Assembly: GCA_964362915.1 (NCBI GenBank)
Contig: CAYIGH010000011.1
Coordinates: forward strand, 1-29,616
DNA: 29,616 nucleotides
Source: JAUSIK01 sp964362915
GTDB lineage: Archaea; Nanobdellota; Nanobdellia; Pacearchaeales; GW2011-AR1
Direction of reading: 5' to 3'
Below are positions 7,171 through 15,700 of this stretch, in pieces. The stretch's first letter is position 1. Each line of letters starts with the position of its first letter. The translations under genes were made by a program, and so were the position numbers. The notes beneath the pieces are model-generated. The model did not search any database. It saw only the letters and a program-made list of their open reading frames with translations, and was not told where the DNA came from.

Positions 7171-7182
7171 ATATTTATATTA
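7171..7182 (+). promoter_or_regulatory. TATA-like box of the dockerin-type gene
   Basis: ATATTTATATTA lies 26 bases before ATG 7202 and picks that codon over the TTG at 7193. Confidence 0.55.
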
Positions 7183-7201
7183 TACATTTCTATTGAATAT
7201 T

Positions 7202-9022
7202 ATGAAAAAGATTCTTGTTTTGTTGATAATGTTCTTTAACCTCGCCATTGTTTCTGCGGCGATTCCTCTTGATGCGGAATCTTGCTTTGATAGAATATGG
7301 GATGATGAAGGCAATCCTAAATTAAAATTGAGAGGGGATGTGAATAGTGATATACGAATTGACATTTCTGATGCAGTTTATCTTCTGAGATATCTTTTTG
7401 CAGCAGGTCCAAAACCTGAATGTCTTGATCAAACCGATGTAAATGACGATGAAAAAGTTGATATAACAGATGCTATCTATCTTCTTAGTTATTTATTCCA
7501 AGAAGGCTCTTCTCCAGAGGAAATTGACAAACCGCCATTTATGGCATTTCCCATAGAAAGGATAGATTTTAGTGGTAAACCTATAGTAACTGAATGGATT
7601 TTTGGAGATTTTCAAGGCGATGTAGTTTCTTGTGATGCATTTGCAATTCCTGTTTCATCTGATGGAACACAAGAAGAGCCCATACATCTTCTTTCTTTCG
7701 AAAGCGAAAAAAATGAAAAAGGAGAACCAATTCCTATCTTATTTGTTGAAGAATCAAGAGAGGTACTTTCTCCAAGTGTTTTCCTACCTGGCGAATATAG
7801 AATTGAAGCAAAATGCAAGGATGTCAAGGGATACGAAGGAAAAACGGAAAAGGTTCTTACTATATCTAATGGATTCCAGCAATTGGCGCATTCAAGCAAA
7901 CAACCCCCTATTGAGTACCCTGACGAATATCCTTCTAATAAAAAAGCAATTTGTAGAGTAAAATGCGTCACAATTTTCCATAATTCTGGAAAAGCAAAAT
8001 GCAAGGATCAAGAAATCAGCCTTGCTCCAGATAACAATCCTGACACTATTGATGTTGATAGATACTTAGAATATCCAAGAGGAGGATATTATTCTTCTGA
8101 TCTGGACATAGAAAAAACTTATTGGAAAACAGGCGTTATTGGAGTTGGACCAAATTACGGATCAGTAAGTGTGGTAGAAGAAGTAAATGGAAGAGAACAA
8201 ATAGTAGAAAAGAATTATATTAAAACAGGATTTATTGTTGTTGCACTTTACGAAGCTGTTGATGAGCAGGGAAATCCTGTTGAGATTAATAGTCAAGCTC
8301 CTCCGCTCGGATTATGGTGCAAAGAATACCAATTTGCAAAAGCTACAAGACATGTTGAGATGGATAAAATAAAATACGAATTTTATGCTCCACCCATTGA
8401 ACCACTAAATCAAGATTCTCTTCTAACTGAGTGGACTTTGGCATACCTTTGGAACACTAATAACAAATTTAGAGGCGCTTTGAAACCTATGCCAGACATA
8501 ATTAGCTTACGAAAAGAACACAAATTTGAAGCGGTTTTTCGTAATGTTATAGTTGAAATCAAATCTGCCAGCCCAAATCCTTTATGTGCTGTAAGCGCGG
8601 AAAGTGCTCCGCAGGCAGGCAGTCATTACTGCATTGATGATTATTTCCAGATTTCTGAAGGAAATGACGATTTTAAGCAGGACAGAGAAGGAGCTGCTAT
8701 ATTGAATAAGGTACCAATAGCTCTTTATAAGGATTTTATAGTTAATCCTCCCATGATGGTATATTTAGATATGCCAGGTAAAGAGAGTGGCATAGGAAGA
8801 ACGGCATCTCAAGATTGGAATATTAAATTTATGACTATAGTTGAAGATCAAGAGGTTGGGGGAGAAGTGAGACATAAAGTAGCTTGTTTTTATGATACTG
8901 GATTCTCTTACACTGCCGGACAACAACCAATATATATGGACACATCTCTCCGTTGCAGTTGTTCCGAATTAACAAAAGAGGGCTCTAAATGGAATGTCAA
9001 AAATAGTTGGAATTGCGGTTAA
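7202..9022 (+). CDS. Secreted protein with N-terminal dockerin-like domain
   Basis: This 606-residue protein starts with a signal peptide (residues 1-19, ending V-S-A). A dockerin type I-like module occupies about residues 44-103: two calcium-loop plus helix repeats, D-V-N-S-D-I-R-I-D-I-S-D-A-V-Y-L-L and D-V-N-D-D-E-K-V-D-I-T-D-A-I-Y-L-L. The first has its loop start preceded by R-G, as in bacterial dockerins. The remaining 500 residues are an unrecognised, cysteine-containing, beta-rich secreted region with no TM anchor. Dockerins bind cohesins, but no cohesin is apparent in this window. Non-cellulosomal dockerin-like domains are widespread, so a general calcium-stabilised adhesion role is as likely. 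The 3' end overlaps the next, opposite-strand gene by four bases. Confidence 0.78.
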   Translation: MKKILVLLIMFFNLAIVSAAIPLDAESCFDRIWDDEGNPKLKLRGDVNSDIRIDISDAVYLLRYLFAAGPKPECLDQTDVNDDEKVDITDAIYLLSYLFQEGSSPEEIDKPPFMAFPIERIDFSGKPIVTEWIFGDFQGDVVSCDAFAIPVSSDGTQEEPIHLLSFESEKNEKGEPIPILFVEESREVLSPSVFLPGEYRIEAKCKDVKGYEGKTEKVLTISNGFQQLAHSSKQPPIEYPDEYPSNKKAICRVKCVTIFHNSGKAKCKDQEISLAPDNNPDTIDVDRYLEYPRGGYYSSDLDIEKTYWKTGVIGVGPNYGSVSVVEEVNGREQIVEKNYIKTGFIVVALYEAVDEQGNPVEINSQAPPLGLWCKEYQFAKATRHVEMDKIKYEFYAPPIEPLNQDSLLTEWTLAYLWNTNNKFRGALKPMPDIISLRKEHKFEAVFRNVIVEIKSASPNPLCAVSAESAPQAGSHYCIDDYFQISEGNDDFKQDREGAAILNKVPIALYKDFIVNPPMMVYLDMPGKESGIGRTASQDWNIKFMTIVEDQEVGGEVRHKVACFYDTGFSYTAGQQPIYMDTSLRCSCSELTKEGSKWNVKNSWNCG

Positions 9023-9795
9023 TCTTCAACTATCTTCTCAACATATCGCATTTCTTCTTGAGAAAGTATGTCCTGCATATATTTTATTTCCCGATATCTC
9101 TGCCGTGCTTTTTCCATAATATTTTTTTTCGTTTCACCATATAATTCTAGAACATCTTTTCCTTTTAATTCCTTAATACTTTCTAATTTGCAGGCAAGAA
9201 TCATTATCCATTCCCTCTGCCTTCGTTTAACAATATCTCCAATAATAATTTCATTTTCATATTCTCGCTTATTTTGTTGTTGAAGCGGCCAATGTTCAAT
9301 TATTGGATCAATATCAAATTGAATCTTATATTCTTGGGAGAGCAGTGCTATTTTTCTTTTGTCTATTCCAAGCTGTTGCGCAATAATCCATGCGTCTAAG
9401 AAATAACCTCTTTGAAGTTTCTCGCGTAAAAAATCCTCGCGATTATCCAAATAAGCATTAAAGACCCTGGCTGCATCACATTTTAGAAATTCATTTATAT
9501 CACATTTTTTGACATTATGCTCTAAAATAGCTTTTTTAAGAGAGTAATCCTTAAAAAATTTTGCCTCTTTTTCAAGCTCTTGTTTAAATGAATTAACATT
9601 CCCGTAAAGTAAAAGTTCAGAGAGAGTGTTCCTATTTCTTCTGTATTTTTCTATTAAGGGCTCTTCTCCTCTTAAATCAAACAAGACCTTGCTAAAAAAA
9701 TCAGGGTCATTTTTGTAATGATGATATCTCGCAATTCCTGCTCCAACTGAGATTCCTAATGCTAATATTCCTGAGTAAAAAGTTAGTTTTTTCAT
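9019..9795 (-). CDS. Membrane-anchored hypothetical protein
   Basis: 258 residues with an N-terminal hydrophobic helix (about residues 5-24), then an alpha-helical, highly charged soluble domain rich in K, E, R and Q. There are only three cysteines (two in K-K-C-D and L-K-C-D, one near residue 205). I recognise no family or catalytic motif. The orientation of the soluble part is unclear. Its 3' end overlaps that of the dockerin-type gene, and it is divergent from the TlpA-like gene. The ATG at 9793-9795 is supported by a minus-strand TATA-like box 25 bases upstream. Confidence 0.6.
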   Translation of the reverse strand: MKKLTFYSGILALGISVGAGIARYHHYKNDPDFFSKVLFDLRGEEPLIEKYRRNRNTLSELLLYGNVNSFKQELEKEAKFFKDYSLKKAILEHNVKKCDINEFLKCDAARVFNAYLDNREDFLREKLQRGYFLDAWIIAQQLGIDKRKIALLSQEYKIQFDIDPIIEHWPLQQQNKREYENEIIIGDIVKRRQREWIMILACKLESIKELKGKDVLELYGETKKNIMEKARQRYREIKYMQDILSQEEMRYVEKIVED

Positions 9796-9814
9796 TTGTT
9801 TCTAAAGAAAATTG

Positions 9815-9824
9815 TATTTTTAAG
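9815..9824 (-). promoter_or_regulatory. TATA-like box of the 9795 gene
   Basis: Minus-strand CTTAAAAATA centred about 25 bases from the start codon at 9793-9795. Confidence 0.45.
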
Positions 9825-9870
9825 TGTTTGTAGCAAGATTTATTAATTTAGTTATCAATTTAATAATATG

Positions 9871-9880
9871 GGTTTAAAAG
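9871..9880 (+). promoter_or_regulatory. TATA-like box of the TlpA-like gene
   Basis: GGTTTAAAAG is 25 bases before ATG 9900. A second candidate box (about 9838-9848) would instead start an 11-codon frame, 9868-9903, that overlaps the gene start in ATGA. Confidence 0.4.
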
Positions 9881-9899
9881 AGAGGCAATTTTTTATTAT

Positions 9900-10478
9900 A
9901 TGATAAAATTAAATTGGTTTTTTGTAGCAACTATTGTTTTACTAGTTGTTTTTGGCATATTTGCCTTAAATAATTATAGGGAAAAATCTATGATAAGAGG
10001 AGAAAATACAGATGATTTAGGAAATGATTTTGTTGCTGGACAAAAAGAGGAATGGATGAATACTGAACTAAAAGATATTAGAACAGGCGAGTTCTTTAAG
10101 ATATCTGATTTTCAGGATAGACCTGTTTTATTGGAGAGTTTTGCTGTCTGGTGTCCTAAATGCTTGAAACAGCAACAAGAGATTAAAGAACTAAGCCAAA
10201 AATTAGGAGATTCTTTTATTGCTGTAAGTTTAGATACTGACCCCAATGAGGATGAAGATAAAGTCAGAGAGTATATAGAAAGCAAAGGATTTAATTGGTA
10301 TTACGCTGTTTCCCCTTCAGTTATGACTAAAGCTTTAATTGAAGAATATAGCACTGAAATCGTTAATGCGCCTTCCACTCCTATTATAATTATATGCAGG
10401 GAAGAAGCGAGAAAATTAAGGAGTGGTATTAAAAGTTATAGCGAGTTAGAAGCTGAGATAAATAAATGCACCAATTAA
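9900..10478 (+). CDS. Membrane-anchored TlpA-like thiol-disulfide oxidoreductase
   Basis: 192 residues: an N-terminal TM anchor (about 6-24), then a thioredoxin-fold domain (about 50-190) with the redox motif W-C-P-K-C (Cys85, Cys88) and a downstream A-P-S-T-P segment carrying the cis-proline. This fits the AhpC/TSA-Redoxin/TlpA group that reduces disulfides outside the cytoplasmic membrane. The CcdA-like gene begins one base after its stop codon, so the pair is almost surely co-translated. CcdA would carry electrons across the membrane to this protein. The substrate is not known; the Cys-rich surface proteins encoded nearby are candidates. Confidence 0.85.
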   Translation: MIKLNWFFVATIVLLVVFGIFALNNYREKSMIRGENTDDLGNDFVAGQKEEWMNTELKDIRTGEFFKISDFQDRPVLLESFAVWCPKCLKQQQEIKELSQKLGDSFIAVSLDTDPNEDEDKVREYIESKGFNWYYAVSPSVMTKALIEEYSTEIVNAPSTPIIIICREEARKLRSGIKSYSELEAEINKCTN

Positions 10479-10479
10479 A

Positions 10480-11157
10480 ATGGCAATTTTAGATTTTCTC
10501 AATTCGTTTATTTTAGGTTTATTGACTCCATTAACAGCTGTTTGCGTTCTGCCTCTTTATCCTGGTTTCTTAGCTTATCTTTCTAATCAGTTTAGTTCTG
10601 ATGAAAAAGGCATCAGGAGAAGATATGCTATGTTTGGATTTATTATATCTCTCGGCGTTATTTTGTTTATGCTTCTATTGGGATTAATTTTTACAACTAT
10701 TCTCCAAGTTTCTTTAACTAATGTTATCGGAATAATTTCACCAATTGCTTTTGGTATTTTAGCTATTATTAGCATGTTTTTAATTTTTGATTTTGATTTC
10801 TTAAAGTTCTTGCCTAAGGCTAGAATTCCAATGGCAAAGAATCCTATTATCAGCGCTCTATTTTATGGTTTTTTCTTTGGCGCGATAGTTATTCCATGTA
10901 ATCCTGGATTTATTGGGGCTTTTTTTGCAAGAGCTTTTATTTTTACGAATTTCTTGGATAGTATGCTTAACTTTATTCTATTTGGTTTTGGATTGGGATT
11001 TCCACTATTATTATTCTCATTGGTCTCTTCTAATTGGAGTCGGGGGATTATTGGATTTTTAACTTCAAAGAAGAGAATAATTAATTTAATTGCTGGAGTA
11101 ATTATGCTTATTATATCAGTTTATTATTTGGTTTTTGTATTCCGTGTCTTTGGATGA
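10480..11157 (+). CDS. ccdA: CcdA-family transmembrane electron-transfer protein
   Basis: 225 residues with about six TM helices and the two family cysteines, each followed closely by proline: Cys22 in T-A-V-C-V-L-P-L-Y-P-G-F and Cys140 in V-I-P-C-N-P-G-F. CcdA/DsbD-type proteins shuttle reducing equivalents from cytoplasmic thioredoxin to extracytoplasmic thioredoxin-like proteins. The TlpA-like partner is directly upstream (one base between stop and start), which strongly supports that role. There is no cytochrome c maturation gene around, so general disulfide reduction is a better reading than cytochrome c biogenesis. Confidence 0.88.
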   Translation: MAILDFLNSFILGLLTPLTAVCVLPLYPGFLAYLSNQFSSDEKGIRRRYAMFGFIISLGVILFMLLLGLIFTTILQVSLTNVIGIISPIAFGILAIISMFLIFDFDFLKFLPKARIPMAKNPIISALFYGFFFGAIVIPCNPGFIGAFFARAFIFTNFLDSMLNFILFGFGLGFPLLLFSLVSSNWSRGIIGFLTSKKRIINLIAGVIMLIISVYYLVFVFRVFG

Positions 11158-11169
11158 TTATAACTTAAG

Positions 11170-11592
11170 TTATTTGTTTATCATGGTTCTATGGAAGCCC
11201 TTCAGACATCTGTAAAAACTATAAGTTAAAAGCCCGAGACCAAATCCTAAAATAGCTACTGAACTGTACGATAATGTATAATCTTCTTTAGTGCTTGTTG
11301 AGATAAAATGGCTTAACGATAATAGTCCTAAAAAAGCTGTTCCTCCGATTATTCCTGTCTCTTTAAATTCCTTCTTAAAAATTTCACTAAAAGATCTCTT
11401 TCTGATTGCTAATCTTTCTTCTAATCTTTTATGTTCTTTTTCTTTATAATTTGTATCTAAACTATCTGCGTATGATTCTTTCAAGCCAAGAATATTCCTG
11501 TAAAATTCATCCTCTTTTTCTTCCCTCTTTGAATATTCTTCTTCTTTTTCATAATAATTCTCGAATTTATCTTCATATTCTGGATTTCCCAT
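11170..11592 (-). CDS. Two-TM hypothetical membrane protein with acidic N-terminus
   Basis: 140 residues. The first 75 are extremely charged, with runs of E, K, R and Y likely forming a coiled coil or disordered segment. Two hydrophobic helices follow (about 80-97 and 107-126) and a short basic tail. I recognise no family. It lies tail-to-tail with ccdA across 12 bases. A minus-strand TATA-like box at 11613-11625 supports the start. Confidence 0.55.
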   Translation of the reverse strand: MGNPEYEDKFENYYEKEEEYSKREEKEDEFYRNILGLKESYADSLDTNYKEKEHKRLEERLAIRKRSFSEIFKKEFKETGIIGGTAFLGLLSLSHFISTSTKEDYTLSYSSVAILGFGLGLLTYSFYRCLKGFHRTMINK

Positions 11593-11612
11593 TGCTAATT
11601 AAAAGAATGATG

Positions 11613-11625
11613 CTTAATAAAAATA
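11613..11625 (-). promoter_or_regulatory. TATA-like box of the 11592 gene
   Basis: Minus-strand ATTTTTATTAAG centred about 27 bases from the ATG at 11590-11592. Confidence 0.45.
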
Positions 11626-11642
11626 TATGTATTTTAGAATTG

Positions 11643-11951
11643 TTAGAATTTGTGTAGATATTTATCTAAGTCAATTTTATCATTTTTTATCTTAACGCCC
11701 TCTGCTTTCAAGAGAGCTATCTTTTTTTGTATATCTTTTTTATTCTTGCTCGTGTAGCTGCCAATAAATCCGTTAGAGCAGATTACTCTATGGCATGGAA
11801 TTCTTATTGGAAAAGGATTTGATTTCATCGCCATACCAACAGCCCTATATGCTTTTGTGTTTAGTGTTTCAGCTAAAATTTTATAAGTAGTTATTTTTCC
11901 TTTAGGTACTCTTTTAAGAAGAGCATAACATCTTTCTGAAAATGGTTTCAT
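11643..11951 (-). CDS. ogt: Short methylated-DNA-protein cysteine methyltransferase-like protein
   Basis: 102 residues corresponding to the catalytic C-terminal domain of O6-alkylguanine-DNA alkyltransferases. It has the N-terminal winged-helix part (V-P-K-G-K-I-T-T-Y), the R-A-V-G segment, and the active site I-P-C-H-R-V (Cys about residue 53). The family's usual N-terminal RNase H-like domain is absent, as in short MGMT versions and in alkyltransferase-like proteins. Because the acceptor Cys is present, repair activity is plausible. Its start codon overlaps the stop of the upstream membrane gene in ATGA, making it the third gene of an operon that begins with a glycosyltransferase. The functional link to the glycosyltransferase is unclear. 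Confidence 0.85.
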   Translation of the reverse strand: MKPFSERCYALLKRVPKGKITTYKILAETLNTKAYRAVGMAMKSNPFPIRIPCHRVICSNGFIGSYTSKNKKDIQKKIALLKAEGVKIKNDKIDLDKYLHKF

Positions 11952-12274
11952 TTTTTATTTACAACATTGTATTTTATATAGAGCATAATAATAAATGTAT
12001 TAATTAAGGTATTTGCTAAATATAGAAATAATAGAATAAATTCTGATAAGATATCATTTGCTATAAAAAAGAAAATTAAATAGTTTATAAAAAAGTAAAT
12101 GAAATAATGAATTTTCATAGAAAAACTTAAGAATAGAGATAGTATAACTAAGAATTGTGGATTGAATATATTTAGATAGGAGAGAATTTCTCTAAGTATG
12201 AAAAATATAAGAAAGAATTTTATAAAATATATTATAACTTCCTTTAAATACGGTATCTTCTCAGTGTTCCCCAT
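11948..12274 (-). CDS. Small multi-pass membrane protein, partner candidate of the GT2 enzyme
   Basis: 108 residues, almost entirely hydrophobic, with about three to four TM helices and heavy Phe/Ile content. The gene overlaps the glycosyltransferase upstream by 31 bases and ogt downstream by four, so translation of all three is coupled. Processive family 2 glycosyltransferases such as IcaA/PgaC need a small membrane partner (IcaD/PgaD). This gene has the right place and size, but I see no diagnostic motif, so the partner role is an inference from position only. Confidence 0.6.
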   Translation of the reverse strand: MGNTEKIPYLKEVIIYFIKFFLIFFILREILSYLNIFNPQFLVILSLFLSFSMKIHYFIYFFINYLIFFFIANDILSEFILLFLYLANTLINTFIIMLYIKYNVVNKK

Positions 12275-13398
12275 TCTTTATTCCTCTTGAATACCATTAT
12301 TTGAGCAGCTAAGATAGAATATAAAATTATTGTATACCAATAAAAGATAAAGATAGGAACTATTGAATAAAACTTCCATTCTCTTGTTCTTATTACAGCT
12401 AATTTTATACACCATATTAATGTAAAATAGAAAAAGAATAATAGCAGACTGAAAGTAAAGGATCTGATATTTATCGATGTTAGATTTAAAGGCAGTACAA
12501 TAAATGTTAAAACCTTGGGAAACAAACCATAAAATCCGTAGAAGAATATAAGGAACATCTCTAAAGAAACGAAGAAATGCTTTTTTTCAAATAAGTGCTT
12601 AGCGAATACTTCTATGCCTCCTTGCTGCCATCTTATCCTCTGTTTTGCCAGATCAGTAAGAGCTAATGGCACTTGGGTATAGCATAATGCATCTGGAGAT
12701 ATTATTATTTTATAACCTCTATCAAGAATTTTTGCAGAACTATCAAAATCCTCTGTTAATGTGCCTTCCTCAAATCTTTTTAATGCAGATTTTCTATATC
12801 CTGAAAAAGCTCCTGGAGTTACTGTAACTGCGCCTATTGCGCTTTGAGATTCTCTTAAGAAATGAGTGCTTATTTCATATTCCATTTTTTGAATATACCC
12901 TAATAAGCTCCTATGAGATAAAGCCACTATATTTCCAGCAACAGCTCCTATTTTTTTAGAAGTAAATTTTGCCATTAATAGCTCAACGGCTTTATGATGC
13001 AAATAAGAGTCTGCATCAATTGTAATTATGAATTCTCCATTTGCTTTTTTCAGACCGTTATTTAATGCTCTTGCTTTTCCCTGATTCTTTTGATTAATCA
13101 AACTAATTTGACAATTGGTATGCTGTTCTATAAAATTTTCAGTAATATATCTTGTTTTATCCCTGCTTCCGTCATTTATTATAATTATTTCAAAATTGGG
13201 ATAAGTTTGATGAATGCATGATTTTAGAGTTTTTTCTATAGTTATTTCCTCATTATAGGCAGGAATCAGAATAGTAACTTTTGGCTTGGCCAGAGTTGCA
13301 AGTTTTCTCTCATAAAAAAAGAATAAAAGCGACCTGTAAAGAAGATAGGGGCCGTCAAATATCAGCCAGAAAAAGATTAATTCTAATAGTGTCAGCAT
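12244..13398 (-). CDS. Processive-type family 2 glycosyltransferase, membrane-bound
   Basis: 384 residues. An N-terminal TM helix precedes a GT-A domain with I-P-A-Y-N-E-E (about 45-51), N-D-G-S, the D-A-D metal site (Asp128, Asp130), T-E-D (215-217, the acceptor/catalytic Asp) and Q-R-I-R-W (253-257, the processive Q-x-x-R-W signature). Two to four C-terminal TM helices follow. This pattern is shared by poly-N-acetylglucosamine, hyaluronan and cellulose synthases, so it likely polymerises a nucleotide sugar and exports the chain. The product cannot be deduced. It is the first gene of a three-gene operon with the small membrane protein and ogt. A weak TATA-like run lies at about 13416-13430. 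Confidence 0.85.
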   Translation of the reverse strand: MLTLLELIFFWLIFDGPYLLYRSLLFFFYERKLATLAKPKVTILIPAYNEEITIEKTLKSCIHQTYPNFEIIIINDGSRDKTRYITENFIEQHTNCQISLINQKNQGKARALNNGLKKANGEFIITIDADSYLHHKAVELLMAKFTSKKIGAVAGNIVALSHRSLLGYIQKMEYEISTHFLRESQSAIGAVTVTPGAFSGYRKSALKRFEEGTLTEDFDSSAKILDRGYKIIISPDALCYTQVPLALTDLAKQRIRWQQGGIEVFAKHLFEKKHFFVSLEMFLIFFYGFYGLFPKVLTFIVLPLNLTSINIRSFTFSLLLFFFYFTLIWCIKLAVIRTREWKFYSIVPIFIFYWYTIILYSILAAQIMVFKRNKEWGTLRRYRI

Positions 13399-13506
13399 TT
13401 TTATTCACCTATCTTCTTATTAATTAGAATAGCTTATTTATTACTTTCCCCATATATAATTTCATCTTTTTTTACTATCTATTAGCGATTAATAATACAA
13501 TAGATA

Positions 13507-13517
13507 AATTAATAAAT
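13507..13517 (+). promoter_or_regulatory. TATA-like box of the synthase gene
   Basis: ATTAATAAAT lies about 25 bases before ATG 13538. A weaker candidate near 13489-13497 would fit the alternative ATG at 13523. Confidence 0.4.
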
Positions 13518-13537
13518 CATATATGTGCTACTTTTAT

Positions 13538-14776
13538 ATGGTAATAGAGGAACTTATTTCACATAGGCCTGAAGAGATTATAAAAATATCTGAACAAAGA
13601 GATTTAAACTCTGAAGATCTTTTGGAACTTAAATCTAGAACTTATTCTCCAGCAATTAAGTTACTTCGTTATAGCAAGGGTGTTAACGAGGCTGATAAAG
13701 AATTTTATGTTAGAACAGCATATAATATTTTTCGGGAACTTGACGAATGTGAAGATGTTCCTATTAAAAAAGCTGATAAAAGTGAACAAGAAATAAAAAA
13801 TGAGAGAATAGGAATGATTACAAGGATTTCTTATATATGCGGAGAAGTTATAAGGAGAGATTATGCTAATGGCAGGGGAATAGAGGGTATAATTCAAGGA
13901 GATGATTCCAGGAGCGTTACAAAATGGCTTGTTGAAAATGAACCTGAAAAAATAGGAAAAGTTTTTGCTGAACATTTTGGGAAAGGTGCTGTTTGGCGGG
14001 ATTTATATGAAATTAGCAAAGAAGGAGAGACAGGGAAGAAAATAAAAGAGGCGCTGGATTATAGCGTGAAGAGTATGGCTACTGGAATGATAATCTTTAT
14101 AGACAGAGGACCAATAGAAACATTTAGACAGTTAGACGATTATTGCGATTATGTCGCTGGCAGAATTGGAAAGAATTTTCTTAATGAATTAGTTAGATTA
14201 AAAGATAAAGATAAAAATGGCGAACCTATAAAATTAGATAATGAATTAGCAGAACAACTTGCAAAGTTTTTACAATTAACTAATATAGCAAAGAATGTCC
14301 GTTCAGACTACGAAGAAGGACGAAGATTCTTTCCTGGTGAATGGATCCATAAAGGAATAAGCTATGAGTTTATGATGGATGGAAAAACTTTGGATGCCGG
14401 GGAAGTTAGAGAATATGTTTTAGATGGGGTTTTATCACTTGCTAAAACAAAATTAAATCCTTCAATAAAATATATTATGTCAATTCCTAATGAATTAAGT
14501 GGCTACAAAGCGTTCTGTTTATTTCCGGTTATTATGGCTCAAAAAACCATAGAAAACATGCATGAAGCTGGTGCAGAAAGAGTGTTTAGAGGAGAAGAGC
14601 ATGCTGTAAAAATACCATATGGAATTAAAAATATATTGGAATTTAGTGATAAAATAGTAACTTATGAAAACGGCAAAAATGCTAATGGATGGCTGGATGA
14701 GTATAAAAAAGATCCAAGGGTTTTTTCTTTTAAGCCCGGTGAATACGAAAAATGGGCTTGTAATTGGCTGAAATAA
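13538..14776 (+). CDS. Squalene/phytoene synthase-family head-to-head prenyl synthase
   Basis: 412 residues with the family's landmarks: a first Asp-rich motif D-E-C-E-D (69-73), D-Y-C-D-Y-V-A-G-R-I-G (201-211), and Q-L-T-N-I-A-K-N-V-R-S-D-Y (from 246) followed by G-R-R-F-F-P-G-E-W. Enzymes of this family join two prenyl diphosphates. Here the first Asp of the second motif (usually R-D-V/Y-x-x-D) is Asn, which may alter diphosphate binding. The protein is about 70-100 residues longer than typical. Neither desaturase nor isoprenoid genes are nearby, so squalene, phytoene or another product cannot be assigned. ATG 13523 is an alternative start. The stop abuts the htpX stop tail to tail with no gap. 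Confidence 0.8.
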   Translation: MVIEELISHRPEEIIKISEQRDLNSEDLLELKSRTYSPAIKLLRYSKGVNEADKEFYVRTAYNIFRELDECEDVPIKKADKSEQEIKNERIGMITRISYICGEVIRRDYANGRGIEGIIQGDDSRSVTKWLVENEPEKIGKVFAEHFGKGAVWRDLYEISKEGETGKKIKEALDYSVKSMATGMIIFIDRGPIETFRQLDDYCDYVAGRIGKNFLNELVRLKDKDKNGEPIKLDNELAEQLAKFLQLTNIAKNVRSDYEEGRRFFPGEWIHKGISYEFMMDGKTLDAGEVREYVLDGVLSLAKTKLNPSIKYIMSIPNELSGYKAFCLFPVIMAQKTIENMHEAGAERVFRGEEHAVKIPYGIKNILEFSDKIVTYENGKNANGWLDEYKKDPRVFSFKPGEYEKWACNWLK

Positions 14777-15679
14777 TTACATTAAAGATAGTCTCTTTAT
14801 CCTTTCTTCTATAGATGGGTGAGTTGAAAATAAATCTTGGACTTTTTTCTTAAACGGATCTGAAATGAAGAGCGGGGCTACTGCTTTCGGATAGCGCCTA
14901 CTATCTTGATATGAAACATGTTCATTTCTTATCTTCTCTAAAGCTGATTTGAGGCCTGTTGGCGAGCGGATAAACTTAACTCCTGTTGCATCTGCTGTAA
15001 ACTCTCTTTTTCTTGATATTGCCAAAGAGACTAACTGTGCTACTAAGGGAGCAAGTATAGATGCTATAACTGCAACTAAGATTAATACTGCATTTGCTCT
15101 TTTGTTTTCACTATCTCTGCCTGCTATCCATAAGTTTCTCAGAAATATCTGCGCTATTATTGACATCATTCCTACAAGAACTGCTGTTAAAGTCATAAAT
15201 CTTATATCATAATTTGCTATATGGGACATTTCGTGCGCTATAACGCCCTCTAATTCCTGTTTTGTTAATTTGTTTATCATTCCTGTTGTAACACAAACAA
15301 CAGCATGTTCTGGATCTCTCCCTGAAGCGAATGCATTTATTTGTTCAGAGTTCATAATAAAAACTTTTGGCATGGGTAAGCCTGAAGCCAAAGTCATGGA
15401 TTCTACTGCATGAAAAAGCATTCTATGTTCTGTTTTAGAGGCAGGTTTTGCATTTACCGAAGCAAGAGCTATTTTATCAGAGTTATAATAACTGATTAAA
15501 ATATAAGATAATGAAAATATTGTCGCAAATATCATTATTATAAAAAAATAAGAGGGGTCTAAAACTAAAGAAATTACATATCCTAAAAGCACAAAGAAAA
15601 TAAAAATTATTATAATTAAAAGAATAGACTTTAATTTATTTTTTTGTATTTCTTCATGGAAAGATAATCTTTCTGGCAT
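14777..15679 (-). CDS. htpX: HtpX-family membrane zinc metalloprotease
   Basis: 300 residues: two N-terminal TM helices (about 17-62), a cytoplasmic catalytic region with the zinc motif H-E-M-S-H (149-153) and downstream R-E-F-T-A-D (third ligand Glu226), and further TM helices between them. The end S-T-H-P-S-I-E-E-R-I is typical. HtpX degrades misfolded membrane proteins. It has its own TATA-like box at 15701-15709 yet lies directly downstream of a lemA-led operon. lemA and htpX are neighbours in many genomes, here separated by two hypothetical genes. Confidence 0.93.
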   Translation of the reverse strand: MPERLSFHEEIQKNKLKSILLIIIIFIFFVLLGYVISLVLDPSYFFIIMIFATIFSLSYILISYYNSDKIALASVNAKPASKTEHRMLFHAVESMTLASGLPMPKVFIMNSEQINAFASGRDPEHAVVCVTTGMINKLTKQELEGVIAHEMSHIANYDIRFMTLTAVLVGMMSIIAQIFLRNLWIAGRDSENKRANAVLILVAVIASILAPLVAQLVSLAISRKREFTADATGVKFIRSPTGLKSALEKIRNEHVSYQDSRRYPKAVAPLFISDPFKKKVQDLFSTHPSIEERIKRLSLM

Positions 15680-15700
15680 GTTTAAATAAAGAATTTTGAA

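Noticed and set aside
7612..8004. 130-residue minus-strand open frame
   Set aside because: Antisense to the dockerin-type gene; no TATA-like box and no plausible fold.
9868..9903. 11-codon frame overlapping the TlpA-like gene start in ATGA
   Set aside because: Possible leader peptide, but a nearer TATA-like box serves the main ATG, and such short frames occur by chance in AT-rich DNA.
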